From Paludibacteraceae bacterium (GTDB taxonomy: Bacteria; Bacteroidota; Bacteroidia; Bacteroidales; Paludibacteraceae): a stretch of DNA of 55,854 bases. The DNA lies in contig CAJOIZ010000011.1 in the NCBI GenBank assembly GCA_905234835.1, positions 1 to 55,854 of the forward strand, read 5' to 3'. Below the pieces are notes generated by a model. It was not told the origin of the DNA. It saw only the letters and a program-made list of their open reading frames with translations, and made no database searches. The position numbers and the translations under genes were made by a program. Below, piece by piece: positions 1-8,868 of the stretch (position 1 is its first letter; every line of letters begins with the position of its first letter).

Positions 1-43
1 TCAGCGCAATGACTGTCCTACAATATATTAACTTTATCAATAA

Positions 44-1099
44 CAAACCGATTGGGAGAATCAAATATGCGCTAGTTTAATTCCGCCAACAGGTAAATAC
101 TTGGTAAAAGACGGTCGTTACGATTACATAGAAACCGGTTCGCTCATCAGTATTCATAAGAATGTAAAGGACATCACTATTCCGAGCGAGGAAAACCGTA
201 TAACTATGCATCCTATGGACTACGAAGAGTTCCGTTGGGCATTTGGAGATACGGCATCTGTTCCTTTGTTTAAGCAACAGTTTGATGCCAGAATGTCCAT
301 CGGCGATTGGGTTACCCGCGACAAGATGCATGAGTTACGATTATACATGCTCGTTGGCGGTATGCCGCAAGCCGTGAATACCTATTTGGACACCAATAAT
401 CTGAGTCTGGTAGATCAAACCAAACGGGAGATTATTGAGTTGTACTTGGACGATTTTCAAAAGATCGATTCCACCGGCAACGCTGAACGGCTTTTCAAGA
501 ATATCCCTGCTCAATTAAGCAATAACATTTCGCGCTATCAGCCTTACACGGTTATCAGCCAACAGACAGAAACCAAAATGGCGGAACTGTTACAAGCGTT
601 GGAACAGAGCAAAACAGTGAATTTCTGCTATCATTGTACGGATCCGAATGTGGGCATGTCGCTCAATAAGAACCCGAGCCGATACAAGATGTTCTTGGCA
701 GATACAGGATTGTTTGTGACGCTCTGCTTCTGGGATAAGGATTACACAGAAAACGTCATTTACAATAAGTTGCTACATGACAAGTTGGAGGCTAATCTTG
801 GTTATTTATACGAGAATCTTATTGCGCAGATGCTTACCGCAGCGGGTAACCAACTCTTCTATTATACCTTCCCGAAAGACGACAAGCATAACTATGAGAT
901 TGATTTCTTGTTGTCAAGAGGAAATAAACTTGCTCCGATAGAGGTGAAGTCTTCCGGGTACAAGACACATAAGTCGTTGGATGAGTTTTGCAAGAAATAT
1001 TCTGCACGGGTTGGAAATCGGTACTTGGTTTATACCAAAGATTTACGGAAGGATGGTGAGACGTTACTTGTGCCGGTGTATATGACAGGATTATTGTAA
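44..1099 (+). pseudogene. N-terminally truncated AAA ATPase with DUF4143 domain
   Basis: The frame is open from 44 to the TAA at 1097-1099 and the first start-like codon is TTG at 101. From about 98 on it aligns with the middle and end of the intact ATPase at 1374-2672 (KDGRYDYIETGSL here, EDGRFDYIESGSL there). The P-loop and Walker B half, roughly 130 residues, is absent, and the sequence upstream of 44 carries stops and no P-loop in any frame I read. The DUF4143 region with the nuclease-like end (YEIDFLL, IEVKSS) is intact. Family members are AAA ATPases of uncertain role, often in several copies in Bacteroidales. Without a P-loop this copy should not bind ATP in the usual way, so I call it a pseudogene. 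Another frame (3-80) ends in TAA and could be the tail of an upstream gene, but I cannot identify it. Confidence 0.7.
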
Positions 1100-1136
1100 A
1101 GTTCCCTAATGGCAAACTTCGCAATTCCCTGTACAC

Positions 1137-1232
1137 CTCCATCTTCTTGATCAAAGCCAAATAAGAAAAACCCGATAAAACATTTTTCTTCCTTTTATTA
1201 CGCTTGCCTATCATCGCAAGCGGATTTTTGTG
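1137..1232 (+). repeat. 96-bp 3'-flank repeat, copy 1
   Basis: This segment follows the truncated ATPase and aligns without gaps to 2712-2807, which follows the intact ATPase. By eye about 78 of 96 positions match. It ends in a terminator-like hairpin. The repeat suggests that the ATPase gene and its 3' flank were duplicated as a unit. Confidence 0.75.
1201..1229 (+). terminator. Rho-independent terminator of the truncated ATPase
   Basis: Stem CGCTTGC (1201-1207) pairs with GCAAGCG (1216-1222) across an 8-nt loop and is followed by GATTTTT. Confidence 0.65.
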
Positions 1233-1278
1233 TCTTTCTGTTCTACGGACGATAATTCTATTTATTTTCTCGAAAAAA

Positions 1279-1309
1279 TTGTTCGCAGTGAAAAAACATA
1301 CTACCTTTG
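1279..1309 (+). promoter_or_regulatory. Bacteroidota-type promoter for the intact ATPase
   Basis: TTG at 1279-1281, 20 bp spacer, then TACCTTTG at 1302-1309, matching the TTTG-N19-21-TAnnTTTG consensus. Transcription would start near 1316, which supports ATG 1374 as the start rather than the upstream in-frame codon at 1230. Confidence 0.75.
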
Positions 1310-1373
1310 CGCCGGATTTGTTGAAAAAACATACCAAATCACAAAAACAATCTTTGCAAAAACACACTTCAAT

Positions 1374-2672
1374 ATGCTTAGGCGCAAAATCATAAGTCGG
1401 TTAGAAGAGTGGAAATCACACCATTACCACGAATCACTGCTGATTAAAGGGGCAAGGCAGGTGGGGAAAACAACTATCGTGCGCGAGTTCGCCCGCACCA
1501 ACTATCCGCATTTTGTGGAAATCAACTTTGAGAAGGATCCGCAGGCGAAGGAGGCATTTGCCGGATCCCGTGATGCCAAGAACATTATTTCACGCCTTAG
1601 CATCATGGGGTACGGACCTTTTGTAGAAGGCAAGACGCTCGTTTTTCTGGATGAGATACAGAGTTGCCCGAATGCACGCACGGCAATCAAGTTCCTTGCG
1701 GAAGACGGTCGTTTTGATTATATCGAATCAGGCTCATTGTTAGGCATCAACTACGGCGAAGTGAGCAGTTTTCCTGTCGGATATGAGAGTCAGATTCAGA
1801 TGTTCCCGTTGGATTTTGAGGAATGGCTTTGGGCAAACAATATAAGCGATGAGGTGATTGCGCAGATACGCGAGGCATACAACAACCATCGCCCATTGGA
1901 TGATTTTATGCATGAACAGTTAATGAGGCATTACCGTACTTTTCTTATCGTTGGCGGTATGCCCAAAGTAGTTACAACTTATCTGTCCAATGCCGATTTC
2001 TCGCAGACACTCCGCCAACAACGCCTGATTATTGACAATTACCGACTGGACATTGCCAAGTATGCTGACAAGGACAAAGCACGTGCCAAGCGGTTCTTCG
2101 ATGCCATACCTGCCGAATTGAGCAAAACGCACAAACGGTTTGTGTTGAGCGATTTGGAAAAGACAGGCAATATGCAGAAATACGGCGATGCCGCCCAATG
2201 GTTGGATGATGCCGGTGTCGCGCTGTTTTGCTACAACACGCACGCACTCAATCTGCCGTTTGAGCAGTACGAGAACCGCAATCTGTTCAAAGTCTATTTG
2301 TTGGATACCGGTTTGCTGTGTGCCATGTGGGGTGATAACATCCAATGGCAGGTGCTTAACGGTGACATAGACATCAATGAGGGAGCCCTTACGGAGAACT
2401 TCGTGGCAGCGGAACTGAACAAACACGGACACAAATTGCATTACTATGACCGCAAAAGCCGTAATGAACTGGACTTTCTTATTCGTGAGGAGAAAAAAGT
2501 GACCATCGTTGAAGTCAAATCCGGCAATGACTATGAAAAACATACGGCGTTGGATAATGTGTTGGATGAGCAATCGGAATATGTGGAACGAAGCCTCGTT
2601 TTGAACAAGTTCCAATACAAACAACGCAACGACATCATATATCTGCCATTGTATATGGCAATGATGCTGTAA
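1374..2672 (+). CDS. AAA family ATPase with DUF4143 domain
   Basis: This is a 432-residue protein. A P-loop (GARQVGKTT) lies near residue 25 and a Walker B-like LVFLDEIQ near residue 84, followed by a sensor-like IESGSLL. The DUF4143 C-terminal half ends with a restriction-endonuclease-like core (ELDFLIREEKKVTIVEVKSG). Start ATG 1374 was chosen because the promoter lies at 1279-1309 and the family begins near 'MLRRKIISRLEEW'. Members are predicted ATPases of unknown substrate; some are suspected DNA-processing or defence proteins, but no role is proven here. It sits directly after a truncated paralogue and shares its 3' flank, which points to tandem duplication. A more distant relative lies at 25694-26902. 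Confidence 0.9.
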   Translation: MLRRKIISRLEEWKSHHYHESLLIKGARQVGKTTIVREFARTNYPHFVEINFEKDPQAKEAFAGSRDAKNIISRLSIMGYGPFVEGKTLVFLDEIQSCPNARTAIKFLAEDGRFDYIESGSLLGINYGEVSSFPVGYESQIQMFPLDFEEWLWANNISDEVIAQIREAYNNHRPLDDFMHEQLMRHYRTFLIVGGMPKVVTTYLSNADFSQTLRQQRLIIDNYRLDIAKYADKDKARAKRFFDAIPAELSKTHKRFVLSDLEKTGNMQKYGDAAQWLDDAGVALFCYNTHALNLPFEQYENRNLFKVYLLDTGLLCAMWGDNIQWQVLNGDIDINEGALTENFVAAELNKHGHKLHYYDRKSRNELDFLIREEKKVTIVEVKSGNDYEKHTALDNVLDEQSEYVERSLVLNKFQYKQRNDIIYLPLYMAMML

Positions 2673-2711
2673 TATCGATTAGCGTATCCTATACCAAATC
2701 TGCTTTGGTCG

Positions 2712-2807
2712 CTCCATCCGCTTAATCAAAGTCCGATAAGAAAAGTCTGATAAAACAATCTTCTTCCTATTATTCCGCTTGCTCGTCATCGCAGGCGGAA
2801 TTTTGTG
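2712..2807 (+). repeat. 96-bp 3'-flank repeat, copy 2
   Basis: Ungapped partner of 1137-1232, in the same position relative to the ATPase stop codon. Confidence 0.75.
2772..2805 (+). terminator. Rho-independent terminator of the ATPase
   Basis: Stem ATTCCGC (2772-2778) pairs with GCGGAAT (2795-2801), extended inside by TGC/GCA, then TTTTG. Confidence 0.7.
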
Positions 2808-2838
2808 CTATTTTGGGGTCAAAAGAAGGGGCGTTCCT

Positions 2839-2875
2839 GTTCATTTGTCGTTCATTCGTCGTTCATTGCCTGTTC
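2839..2875 (+). repeat. 11-bp tandem array (word GTTCATTCGTC), upstream of the M16 gene
   Basis: Three full units at 2839-2849, 2850-2860 and 2861-2871, plus a partial GTTC. It belongs to the set of intergenic arrays of 11-bp period found at five other places in the window (about 11066, 18224, 27086, 36127 and 47062), though the word differs. The rest of 2808-2975 shows nothing recognisable. Confidence 0.7.
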
Positions 2876-2975
2876 AAAAAGTGCCTTCATCCCTTTATTC
2901 ATCGGTTACGCGAGTGCTTTATTTTCCTGAGGTAGGCTTGTAATCATAAAAATGGACGGTGATTTGGTTCTACGA

Positions 2976-3007
2976 TTTGCGGCAGTTGAAAAAAAAGAAT
3001 ACTTTTG
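2976..3007 (+). promoter_or_regulatory. Promoter for the M16 protease-era-htrA run
   Basis: TTTG at 2976-2979, 20 bp spacer, TACTTTTG at 3000-3007: an exact match to the Bacteroidota consensus, with transcription expected from about 3014. Confidence 0.8.
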
Positions 3008-3098
3008 CGGCGATTGTCGGGAATCTTGCGACAAGGCAAGAACGATTACCGGCATACGATTCAAGAAAAACGATTAACAACATAGAAAGGAAACGAAT

Positions 3099-6035
3099 AT
3101 GAAACAAGTGACATTGAGACCAATAGAGGCGGCACAACCGGTATGGAAAGTCGGGTGCAGGAAGTTATGGTTATTAGCAGTGATGGTGATGAGTACACTG
3201 ATGCTGCATGCTCAGGATCGGCAACTGCTGACGGAATACAAATTAGACAACGGTCTGACCGTTATGCTGTGGGAGAACCACGACCAGCCGGATGTGACAG
3301 GCTACGTAGCCGTTCGTGCCGGTTCGGTGGACGAGCCGAAAGACTATACGGGTTTGGCGCACTATTTAGAGCACATGCTCTTCAAGGGTACGGAGCAAAT
3401 CGGTGCCATTGATTGGGCAAAAGAGAAACCTGTGTATGAAGAGATTATCCGTCTGTACGATGCCTATTCAACCAGTACGGACGCTGTAGAACGTGACACA
3501 TTGGCGAAACAGATCAACCGTCTGTCGATGCAGGAGATGCAGTACTCGACCACGCGCGACTTCTTCAACCTTATGGACGAAATAGGCGCTACCGACGTGA
3601 ACGCTTTTACGTCCTACGACATGACGTGCTACACCAGCTCGTTCCCTGCCTACCAAATGAACAAATGGCTGACCATCAATGCAGACAGGATGAAGAACCC
3701 TGTCTTCCGCACATTCCAAGCCGAGTTGGAGAATGTGTTTGAGGAATACAATATGTATGCGGGCGATGTGCAGACGCAGCAGCGCGACAACCTAATGGCA
3801 ACCATCTACAAAGGGCACGCTTACGAGCGTAACGTAATCGGTACGCCGGAGCATCTAAAGAACCCACGGCTGAGCAAACTCATTGAGTTCTTCAACACGT
3901 GGTATGTGGCCAACAATATGGCTTTAATACTGGTTGGTGATTTTGACCGTGAGGCAGTCAAGCCGATGATTGCAGAGGCATTCGGTTCGTTGCCGACAGG
4001 GGAGTTGCCTTCCCGCGAGAACGAGATGCCCACGTTTGAGCACGGACTGAAAAAGAAGTTCAACTTGGGTTACTATCCGCAGATATACTGGGTGTTTGAA
4101 GGAACCAATGCCACGGATGAGGATTTGCCGGCATTGCAGTTTGTATGCCAGTTGCTGAACAACGGAATGAATACGGGTCTGCTTGACAAGGTGACGATGG
4201 ACGGAGATGTGAGCGGAGCGCAATGTATGGTGGATGCCCGCCGTGATATGGGGCGTATATTGGTGACTGCCATACCCTATTTTGACCCGAACCAACAGTC
4301 ATTTGAGAGCAATGCCGCCACGGAGAAGATTGTGATGACCGAAATCAACAAACTCAAATCGGGCGACATCCCCGATTGGCTGATAGAAGCGGTAAAGCAG
4401 GAGTTTCATCAGCAATACACGCTTGCTTTCGAGGAGGGCGCAGCCAATATGAACGAACTGGTAGAATGTTTCATCTATGATATTCCGACCAAACGCATCT
4501 TTACACAGATAGACAAAATCGACCAACTCACGAAGGAGGACATCCAGCGCGTAGCGAAAAAGTATTTCGATGCCACACCGATGACCCTGACGTTTGAGGA
4601 CGGCGACCCGAAAGTGAACAAACTGCCGAAGCCGGATATCAAGCCCCTGCAAATGGCAGAGGGCACAGAGACGGCATACGCGCAGAAGTTCCGCAGTCTG
4701 CCGCAGGGTCAGCCGAAAGTGAGCTACAACAATCTTGCCGATGTGCGCGTAACCAATGTGGATCAGAATGTCCGTATGCACTATACGAAGAACACAAAGA
4801 ACTCTGTTTTCTCCTTGATACTGCGCTACGGTGTGGGTACGAAGAAGATGCCGATGCTGGAGTATGTGGTTCAGTTGATGAACCGTGCGGGCACGATGCC
4901 GGACACGGATGCACAGACTTTCCGCCGCAAGTTGAGCGAGTTGGGAGGCAGCATACAGTATGGCGTGAACGACAGTTATATGACGATTCAGATAGTGGGT
5001 GAAGATGCGCACCTGAAAGAGATATTGGAACTGGTCAGCCTGCAGATTCTGATGCCGAAGTTAGACAAGAAGCAGTTCGATGCCGTCAAGGGTTCAGAAC
5101 TGTCTTCGCGACTGACCATCAAGAAGATGCATCCCGTATGGCCGCGGGCGTTACAGGAATGGGTGGTCTATGGCGAGAAGTCACACTATTTGGACGTAGT
5201 GAAATTCTTGGACGTGTATGATATGGACGAGCTGAAGATGATGACGGAGTTCCAGAAGGCTACGAAGTATGCGTTGGATGTTCATTATTGCGGCACGCTG
5301 AGTGCGGAAACAGTTACGGCAGCTCTTCCTCTGTCGGAAGGTATGATGCCTTCCTCTTCGCCCGAAGTGCGCGATAAACAGGGATATGACAAGACGCAGA
5401 TTTTCTTCCTGCCTGATCCCAAACTGCAGCAAGCCACTGTCTATTTCTATTTCCTCGGCGAGCCATACGACTTAAAGAACGAAGTGGTGAAAGACGGTTT
5501 CAACCAGTATTTCTCAGGAGGCTTTACAGGACTAGTTCTGGATGAAATCCGCACAAAGCGTTCGATGGCATATTCGACCTACGGTATGATGTCCTCCGCA
5601 CCGTTAGCAGGCAAGCCGACATCGTTTGTAGGCTATATAGGCACACAATCAGACAAGGTGGTAGAAGCCGTAGAGACGTTTATCCACCTTGCCGATTCCA
5701 TGCCGATGCATCCTGAACGCATAGCAGCCATCCGCACAATGATTAAGGAGGAGATGCAGGGTTCGCAGCCGTCAATGCGTGCGAAGAGCCTGACCTATGA
5801 GGCTTGGCAGCAACTGGGGTATAAGAATGACCCGATGCGGGTACACGAGCAGGATATGAACGGACTGACGTTTGAGCAGATAGCGGAGTACTACAAGAAC
5901 CATATACAGAGCAAGCCAATGGCAATTATGATTGTGGGCGACCCGAAGCAGATAGACAAGAAGGCGTTGAACAAGATTGCAAAGGTGAAGACAGTGTCGT
6001 TGAACACACTGTTCGCGCCGTTGGATCTGGATTAA
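3099..6035 (+). CDS. M16 family zinc metallopeptidase (pitrilysin-like, two-domain)
   Basis: This is a 978-residue secreted or periplasmic protein. A signal peptide with an unusually long basic start runs to about residue 39 (LAVMVMSTLMLHAQ). The inverted zinc motif HYLEH (HxxEH) lies near residue 88, inside GLAHYLEHMLFKG. The downstream zinc-ligand region is ENVFEEYNM. Two M16 halves follow each other: the N-terminal catalytic half to about residue 500 and a C-terminal inactive half (SGGFTGLVLDEIRTKRSMAY) that normally closes the chamber. The length fits single-chain two-domain members. Family members degrade peptides and short unfolded proteins. Era follows after 24 bp, so the genes are probably co-transcribed. 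A clear promoter lies at 2976-3007. Confidence 0.92.
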   Translation: MKQVTLRPIEAAQPVWKVGCRKLWLLAVMVMSTLMLHAQDRQLLTEYKLDNGLTVMLWENHDQPDVTGYVAVRAGSVDEPKDYTGLAHYLEHMLFKGTEQIGAIDWAKEKPVYEEIIRLYDAYSTSTDAVERDTLAKQINRLSMQEMQYSTTRDFFNLMDEIGATDVNAFTSYDMTCYTSSFPAYQMNKWLTINADRMKNPVFRTFQAELENVFEEYNMYAGDVQTQQRDNLMATIYKGHAYERNVIGTPEHLKNPRLSKLIEFFNTWYVANNMALILVGDFDREAVKPMIAEAFGSLPTGELPSRENEMPTFEHGLKKKFNLGYYPQIYWVFEGTNATDEDLPALQFVCQLLNNGMNTGLLDKVTMDGDVSGAQCMVDARRDMGRILVTAIPYFDPNQQSFESNAATEKIVMTEINKLKSGDIPDWLIEAVKQEFHQQYTLAFEEGAANMNELVECFIYDIPTKRIFTQIDKIDQLTKEDIQRVAKKYFDATPMTLTFEDGDPKVNKLPKPDIKPLQMAEGTETAYAQKFRSLPQGQPKVSYNNLADVRVTNVDQNVRMHYTKNTKNSVFSLILRYGVGTKKMPMLEYVVQLMNRAGTMPDTDAQTFRRKLSELGGSIQYGVNDSYMTIQIVGEDAHLKEILELVSLQILMPKLDKKQFDAVKGSELSSRLTIKKMHPVWPRALQEWVVYGEKSHYLDVVKFLDVYDMDELKMMTEFQKATKYALDVHYCGTLSAETVTAALPLSEGMMPSSSPEVRDKQGYDKTQIFFLPDPKLQQATVYFYFLGEPYDLKNEVVKDGFNQYFSGGFTGLVLDEIRTKRSMAYSTYGMMSSAPLAGKPTSFVGYIGTQSDKVVEAVETFIHLADSMPMHPERIAAIRTMIKEEMQGSQPSMRAKSLTYEAWQQLGYKNDPMRVHEQDMNGLTFEQIAEYYKNHIQSKPMAIMIVGDPKQIDKKALNKIAKVKTVSLNTLFAPLDLD

Positions 6036-6059
6036 GAGGCAATAATAGGTTATAGCGAT

Positions 6060-6971
6060 ATGGAGAACGTGAGCAGCAATCACCGTTCGGGATTTGTCAA
6101 TATAGTCGGTAATCCCAATGTAGGCAAATCAACGCTGATGAACGCGCTGGTCGGCGAGCGTCTGAGTATCATCACCTCGAAGGCTCAGACGACCCGCCAC
6201 CGCATTATGGGAATCGTGAATGGTGAGGATTTTCAGATAGTCTATTCGGACACCCCCGGTGTACTCAAACCCTCCTACCGCCTACAGGAACAGATGCTCG
6301 AGTTCTCCCGTTCGGCATTGGTGGATGCGGACGTGCTTCTATATGTGACAGACGTGCAGGACACCGCCGACAGGAACGCGGATTTCCTTGAGAAAGTGAA
6401 GCGTATGTCACAAAACGGGACCAGCGTGTTTGTGGTGATTAACAAGATTGACCTGACCACGCAGGATACATTGGAGAATCTGGTCGCTTTCTGGAGTAAG
6501 ACATTGCCGGAAGCACGGATATTCCCTATTTCCGCCAAAGAGCGTTTCGGTGTGGACCAATTGTTTGACGCCATCAAAAACGCTCTACCTGTCAGTCCGC
6601 CATTCTTCGAAAAGGACCAACTGACAGACAAGCCGTCGCGGTTCTTTGTGGATGAGATTATCCGCGAGAAGATTCTGCTGAACTACGACAAGGAGATACC
6701 TTACAGCGTGGAGGTGGAGGTGGAGCAGTTCCAAGAAGAGGAGCGCCTGATTCGCATTATGGCGGTCATCTATGTGGAGCGCGAGAGCCAGAAGGGCATT
6801 ATCATCGGCCGGCAGGGGCAGGCACTCAAGCGTGTCGGTGCACAGGCAAGGAAGGACATTGAGGCGTTCTTCAGCAAGCAGGTCTATTTGGAACTGTTCG
6901 TGAAGGTGGACCGCGACTGGCGTAGCAGTCAGTCCCGTCTGCGGCACTACGGCTATGACTTGAACGGGTGA
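6060..6971 (+). CDS. era: GTPase Era
   Basis: This is a 303-residue GTPase that acts in 30S ribosome maturation by binding the 3' end of 16S rRNA. The GTPase motifs are in order: G1 GNPNVGKST near residue 17, G3 DTPG near residue 64, G4 NKID near residue 129, and G5 SAK near residue 159. The C-terminal KH domain carries the signature IIGRQGQALKRVG near residue 243. Length is typical. It begins 24 bp after the M16 peptidase gene and ends 80 bp before the HtrA start, so all three could share one message. Confidence 0.96.
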   Translation: MENVSSNHRSGFVNIVGNPNVGKSTLMNALVGERLSIITSKAQTTRHRIMGIVNGEDFQIVYSDTPGVLKPSYRLQEQMLEFSRSALVDADVLLYVTDVQDTADRNADFLEKVKRMSQNGTSVFVVINKIDLTTQDTLENLVAFWSKTLPEARIFPISAKERFGVDQLFDAIKNALPVSPPFFEKDQLTDKPSRFFVDEIIREKILLNYDKEIPYSVEVEVEQFQEEERLIRIMAVIYVERESQKGIIIGRQGQALKRVGAQARKDIEAFFSKQVYLELFVKVDRDWRSSQSRLRHYGYDLNG

Positions 6972-7051
6972 TACCGCTTCTCTCCCGCGAACACAATGTG
7001 TTTGGCACAGGATTTGCGATACGTAAAGAAAAACCATTTTTACGTATTGCT

Positions 7052-8221
7052 ATGAAAAAGTTCTTTCAGTTCGTATTCTTTTTGGCATTGTGCGCTACCG
7101 TAGGTGGCGGCACTGCCTGGTATGTAGTAAGGAAGATGCAGACGGAACAAGCATCCGCTTCCGCCAATTCCGTTTACACGTTCGCTTCATCGTCTTCGAA
7201 GGGCGCGTCTTATAGGGCATCATTTGTGCCCGATGCCGATTTCACAACGGTGGCGGAGTCTTCGGTGAATGCGGTGGTACACGTCAAAACGCTTTACACA
7301 ACCCAGTTGCGCGGCTATACCGACCCGCTTTTCGAGTTCTTTTTCGGTCCCAATGTACCGCAGTCTCGCCAACAGGCGCAGATGGCTTCCGGCTCGGGCG
7401 TGATTATCGGTTCAGATGGCTATATAGTGACCAACAACCATGTAATTGACAGGGCGCAGCGCATCCTTGTTGTATTGAACGACAAGCGTGAGTACGAGGC
7501 ACGTCTTATCGGGACGGATCCGACCACGGACATCGCTTTGCTGAAAGTAGAAGCGGAAGACCTGCCGACTATCCCGTTCGGCGATTCGGATGCGCTGAAG
7601 GTAGGCGAATGGGTGTTAGCAATCGGTAATCCGTTCAATCTAACTTCGACAGTGACGGCAGGTATTGTCTCTGCCAAAGCCCGCAATATCAATATCATTG
7701 ATTCGGATATGCGCATCGAGTCGTTCATACAGACAGATGCAGCAGTCAATCCGGGCAATTCGGGCGGTGCATTAGTCAATACCAACGGCGAGTTAGTGGG
7801 TATCAACACCGCCATCGCCTCGCAGACAGGTTCTTATACAGGTTATGCGTTTGCCGTTCCGACTGCCATTGTGCAGAAAGTGGTGGCAGATATCCGTCAA
7901 TACGGTCGTGTTCAGCGTGCCATATTAGGCGTACAGATGTTAGATATAACACCTGAATTGCAGCAAGAAGCAAGTCTGACAACGCTTCAAGGTGCTTACG
8001 TAGCGAATGTAGTCAAAGGTTCAGCCGCGCAGCAAGCAGGTATCCGTGCAGGAGACGTGATTGTAGGAATAGAAGGAACGAAGATCCAGTCTGCTAACGA
8101 CTTGCGGGTAGCTATCGGCAAGACCCGTCCCGGCGACAAGATAGCAGTAACTATACTGCGTGACGGCAAGCAAATGACTCTGCAAGTAGAGTTAGGGGCT
8201 ACTTTGCGCTATGTTTCATAG
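7052..8221 (+). CDS. HtrA/Deg family serine protease, membrane-anchored, one PDZ domain
   Basis: This is a 389-residue envelope protease. The N-terminus (MKKFFQFVFFLALCATVGGG) is a membrane anchor or uncleaved signal. The trypsin-like triad is visible: His in TNNHVI, Asp in DPTTDIALL, and Ser in NPGNSGGALV. One PDZ domain follows (LQGAYVANVVKG to VTILRDGKQM), whereas DegP/DegQ have two; the layout is closer to DegS. ATG 7052 was chosen because it gives the hydrophobic leader; an earlier in-frame ATG at 6968 overlaps the end of era and adds a polar stretch. The 3' end overlaps the convergent rpe gene by 23 bp. It probably serves protein quality control or stress signalling in the periplasm; which one is not visible. 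Confidence 0.92.
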   Translation: MKKFFQFVFFLALCATVGGGTAWYVVRKMQTEQASASANSVYTFASSSSKGASYRASFVPDADFTTVAESSVNAVVHVKTLYTTQLRGYTDPLFEFFFGPNVPQSRQQAQMASGSGVIIGSDGYIVTNNHVIDRAQRILVVLNDKREYEARLIGTDPTTDIALLKVEAEDLPTIPFGDSDALKVGEWVLAIGNPFNLTSTVTAGIVSAKARNINIIDSDMRIESFIQTDAAVNPGNSGGALVNTNGELVGINTAIASQTGSYTGYAFAVPTAIVQKVVADIRQYGRVQRAILGVQMLDITPELQQEASLTTLQGAYVANVVKGSAAQQAGIRAGDVIVGIEGTKIQSANDLRVAIGKTRPGDKIAVTILRDGKQMTLQVELGATLRYVS

Positions 8222-8852
8222 CGCGAATAGCCTCAGCAGGGTCTGTGGAATGGAATACAGCACTGCCCGCAACGAGGATATCAGCGCCGGCGTTAAAGAT
8301 ATCGCCGGCGTTTTCTTTGTTCACTCCTCCGTCCACTTCGATGAGAGTAGGGAGGTTACGCCGCTGTATCTCCGAGCGGACATAGCGAATCTTGTCCAGC
8401 GTATCCGGTATGAATTTCTGTCCTCCAAAGCCTGCGAAGACGGACATCAGGAGAACCATATCCACCTGGTCCAGATACGGGTCAAGGCGATGAACATCAA
8501 TATCGGGATTGATGGTCAGGCAGGTGCGCACGTTCTTGGCACGTATGAGGGAGAGTATGGGTAGCGGGTCATCAACCGCTTCAAGATGGAAGCCTACCGA
8601 CCATGCGCCTGCATCGCAGAACCGTTCCACATACTTCTCGGGATGAACTATCATCAGATGCACGTCCAATGGTTTTTCGGCGTACTTACGGAGAGGTTCC
8701 ATAACAGGGAAGCCGAATGAGATGTTGGGTACGAACGTACCGTCCATTACATCGATATGGAAGTAATTCGCTTCGCTGCGGTTGATACGTTCAATCTCCT
8801 GACGGAGGTCACCAAAGTCGGCACTTAGGATGGAAGGTGCGATAGCGTGCAT
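8199..8852 (-). CDS. rpe: Ribulose-phosphate 3-epimerase
   Basis: This is a 217-residue TIM-barrel enzyme of the pentose phosphate pathway that interconverts ribulose-5-phosphate and xylulose-5-phosphate. Family motifs are all present: APSILSADF at the start, FHIDVMDGTFVPN (metal-ligand His and catalytic Asp), DVHLMI, and near the end EVDGGVN and ADILVAGSAVF for the phosphate site. ATG 8852 begins the conserved block, and the longer upstream reading overlaps the preceding protease gene. The gap to that gene is 16 bp, so they are probably one operon. The 3' end overlaps the end of the htrA gene tail to tail. The coding region also holds a hairpin that could terminate the opposite transcript. 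Confidence 0.96.
   Translation of the reverse strand: MHAIAPSILSADFGDLRQEIERINRSEANYFHIDVMDGTFVPNISFGFPVMEPLRKYAEKPLDVHLMIVHPEKYVERFCDAGAWSVGFHLEAVDDPLPILSLIRAKNVRTCLTINPDIDVHRLDPYLDQVDMVLLMSVFAGFGGQKFIPDTLDKIRYVRSEIQRRNLPTLIEVDGGVNKENAGDIFNAGADILVAGSAVFHSTDPAEAIRAMKHSAK
8285..8314 (+). terminator. Terminator-like hairpin for the htrA transcript inside rpe
   Basis: CGCCGGCG (8285-8292) pairs with CGCCGGCG (8303-8310) over a 10-nt loop, followed on the + strand by TTTTCTTTG. It lies about 65 bp beyond the htrA stop, antisense within rpe. On the - strand no U run follows, so it should act one way only. Confidence 0.5.
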
Positions 8853-8868
8853 GGAGGGTGAAGTGTTT

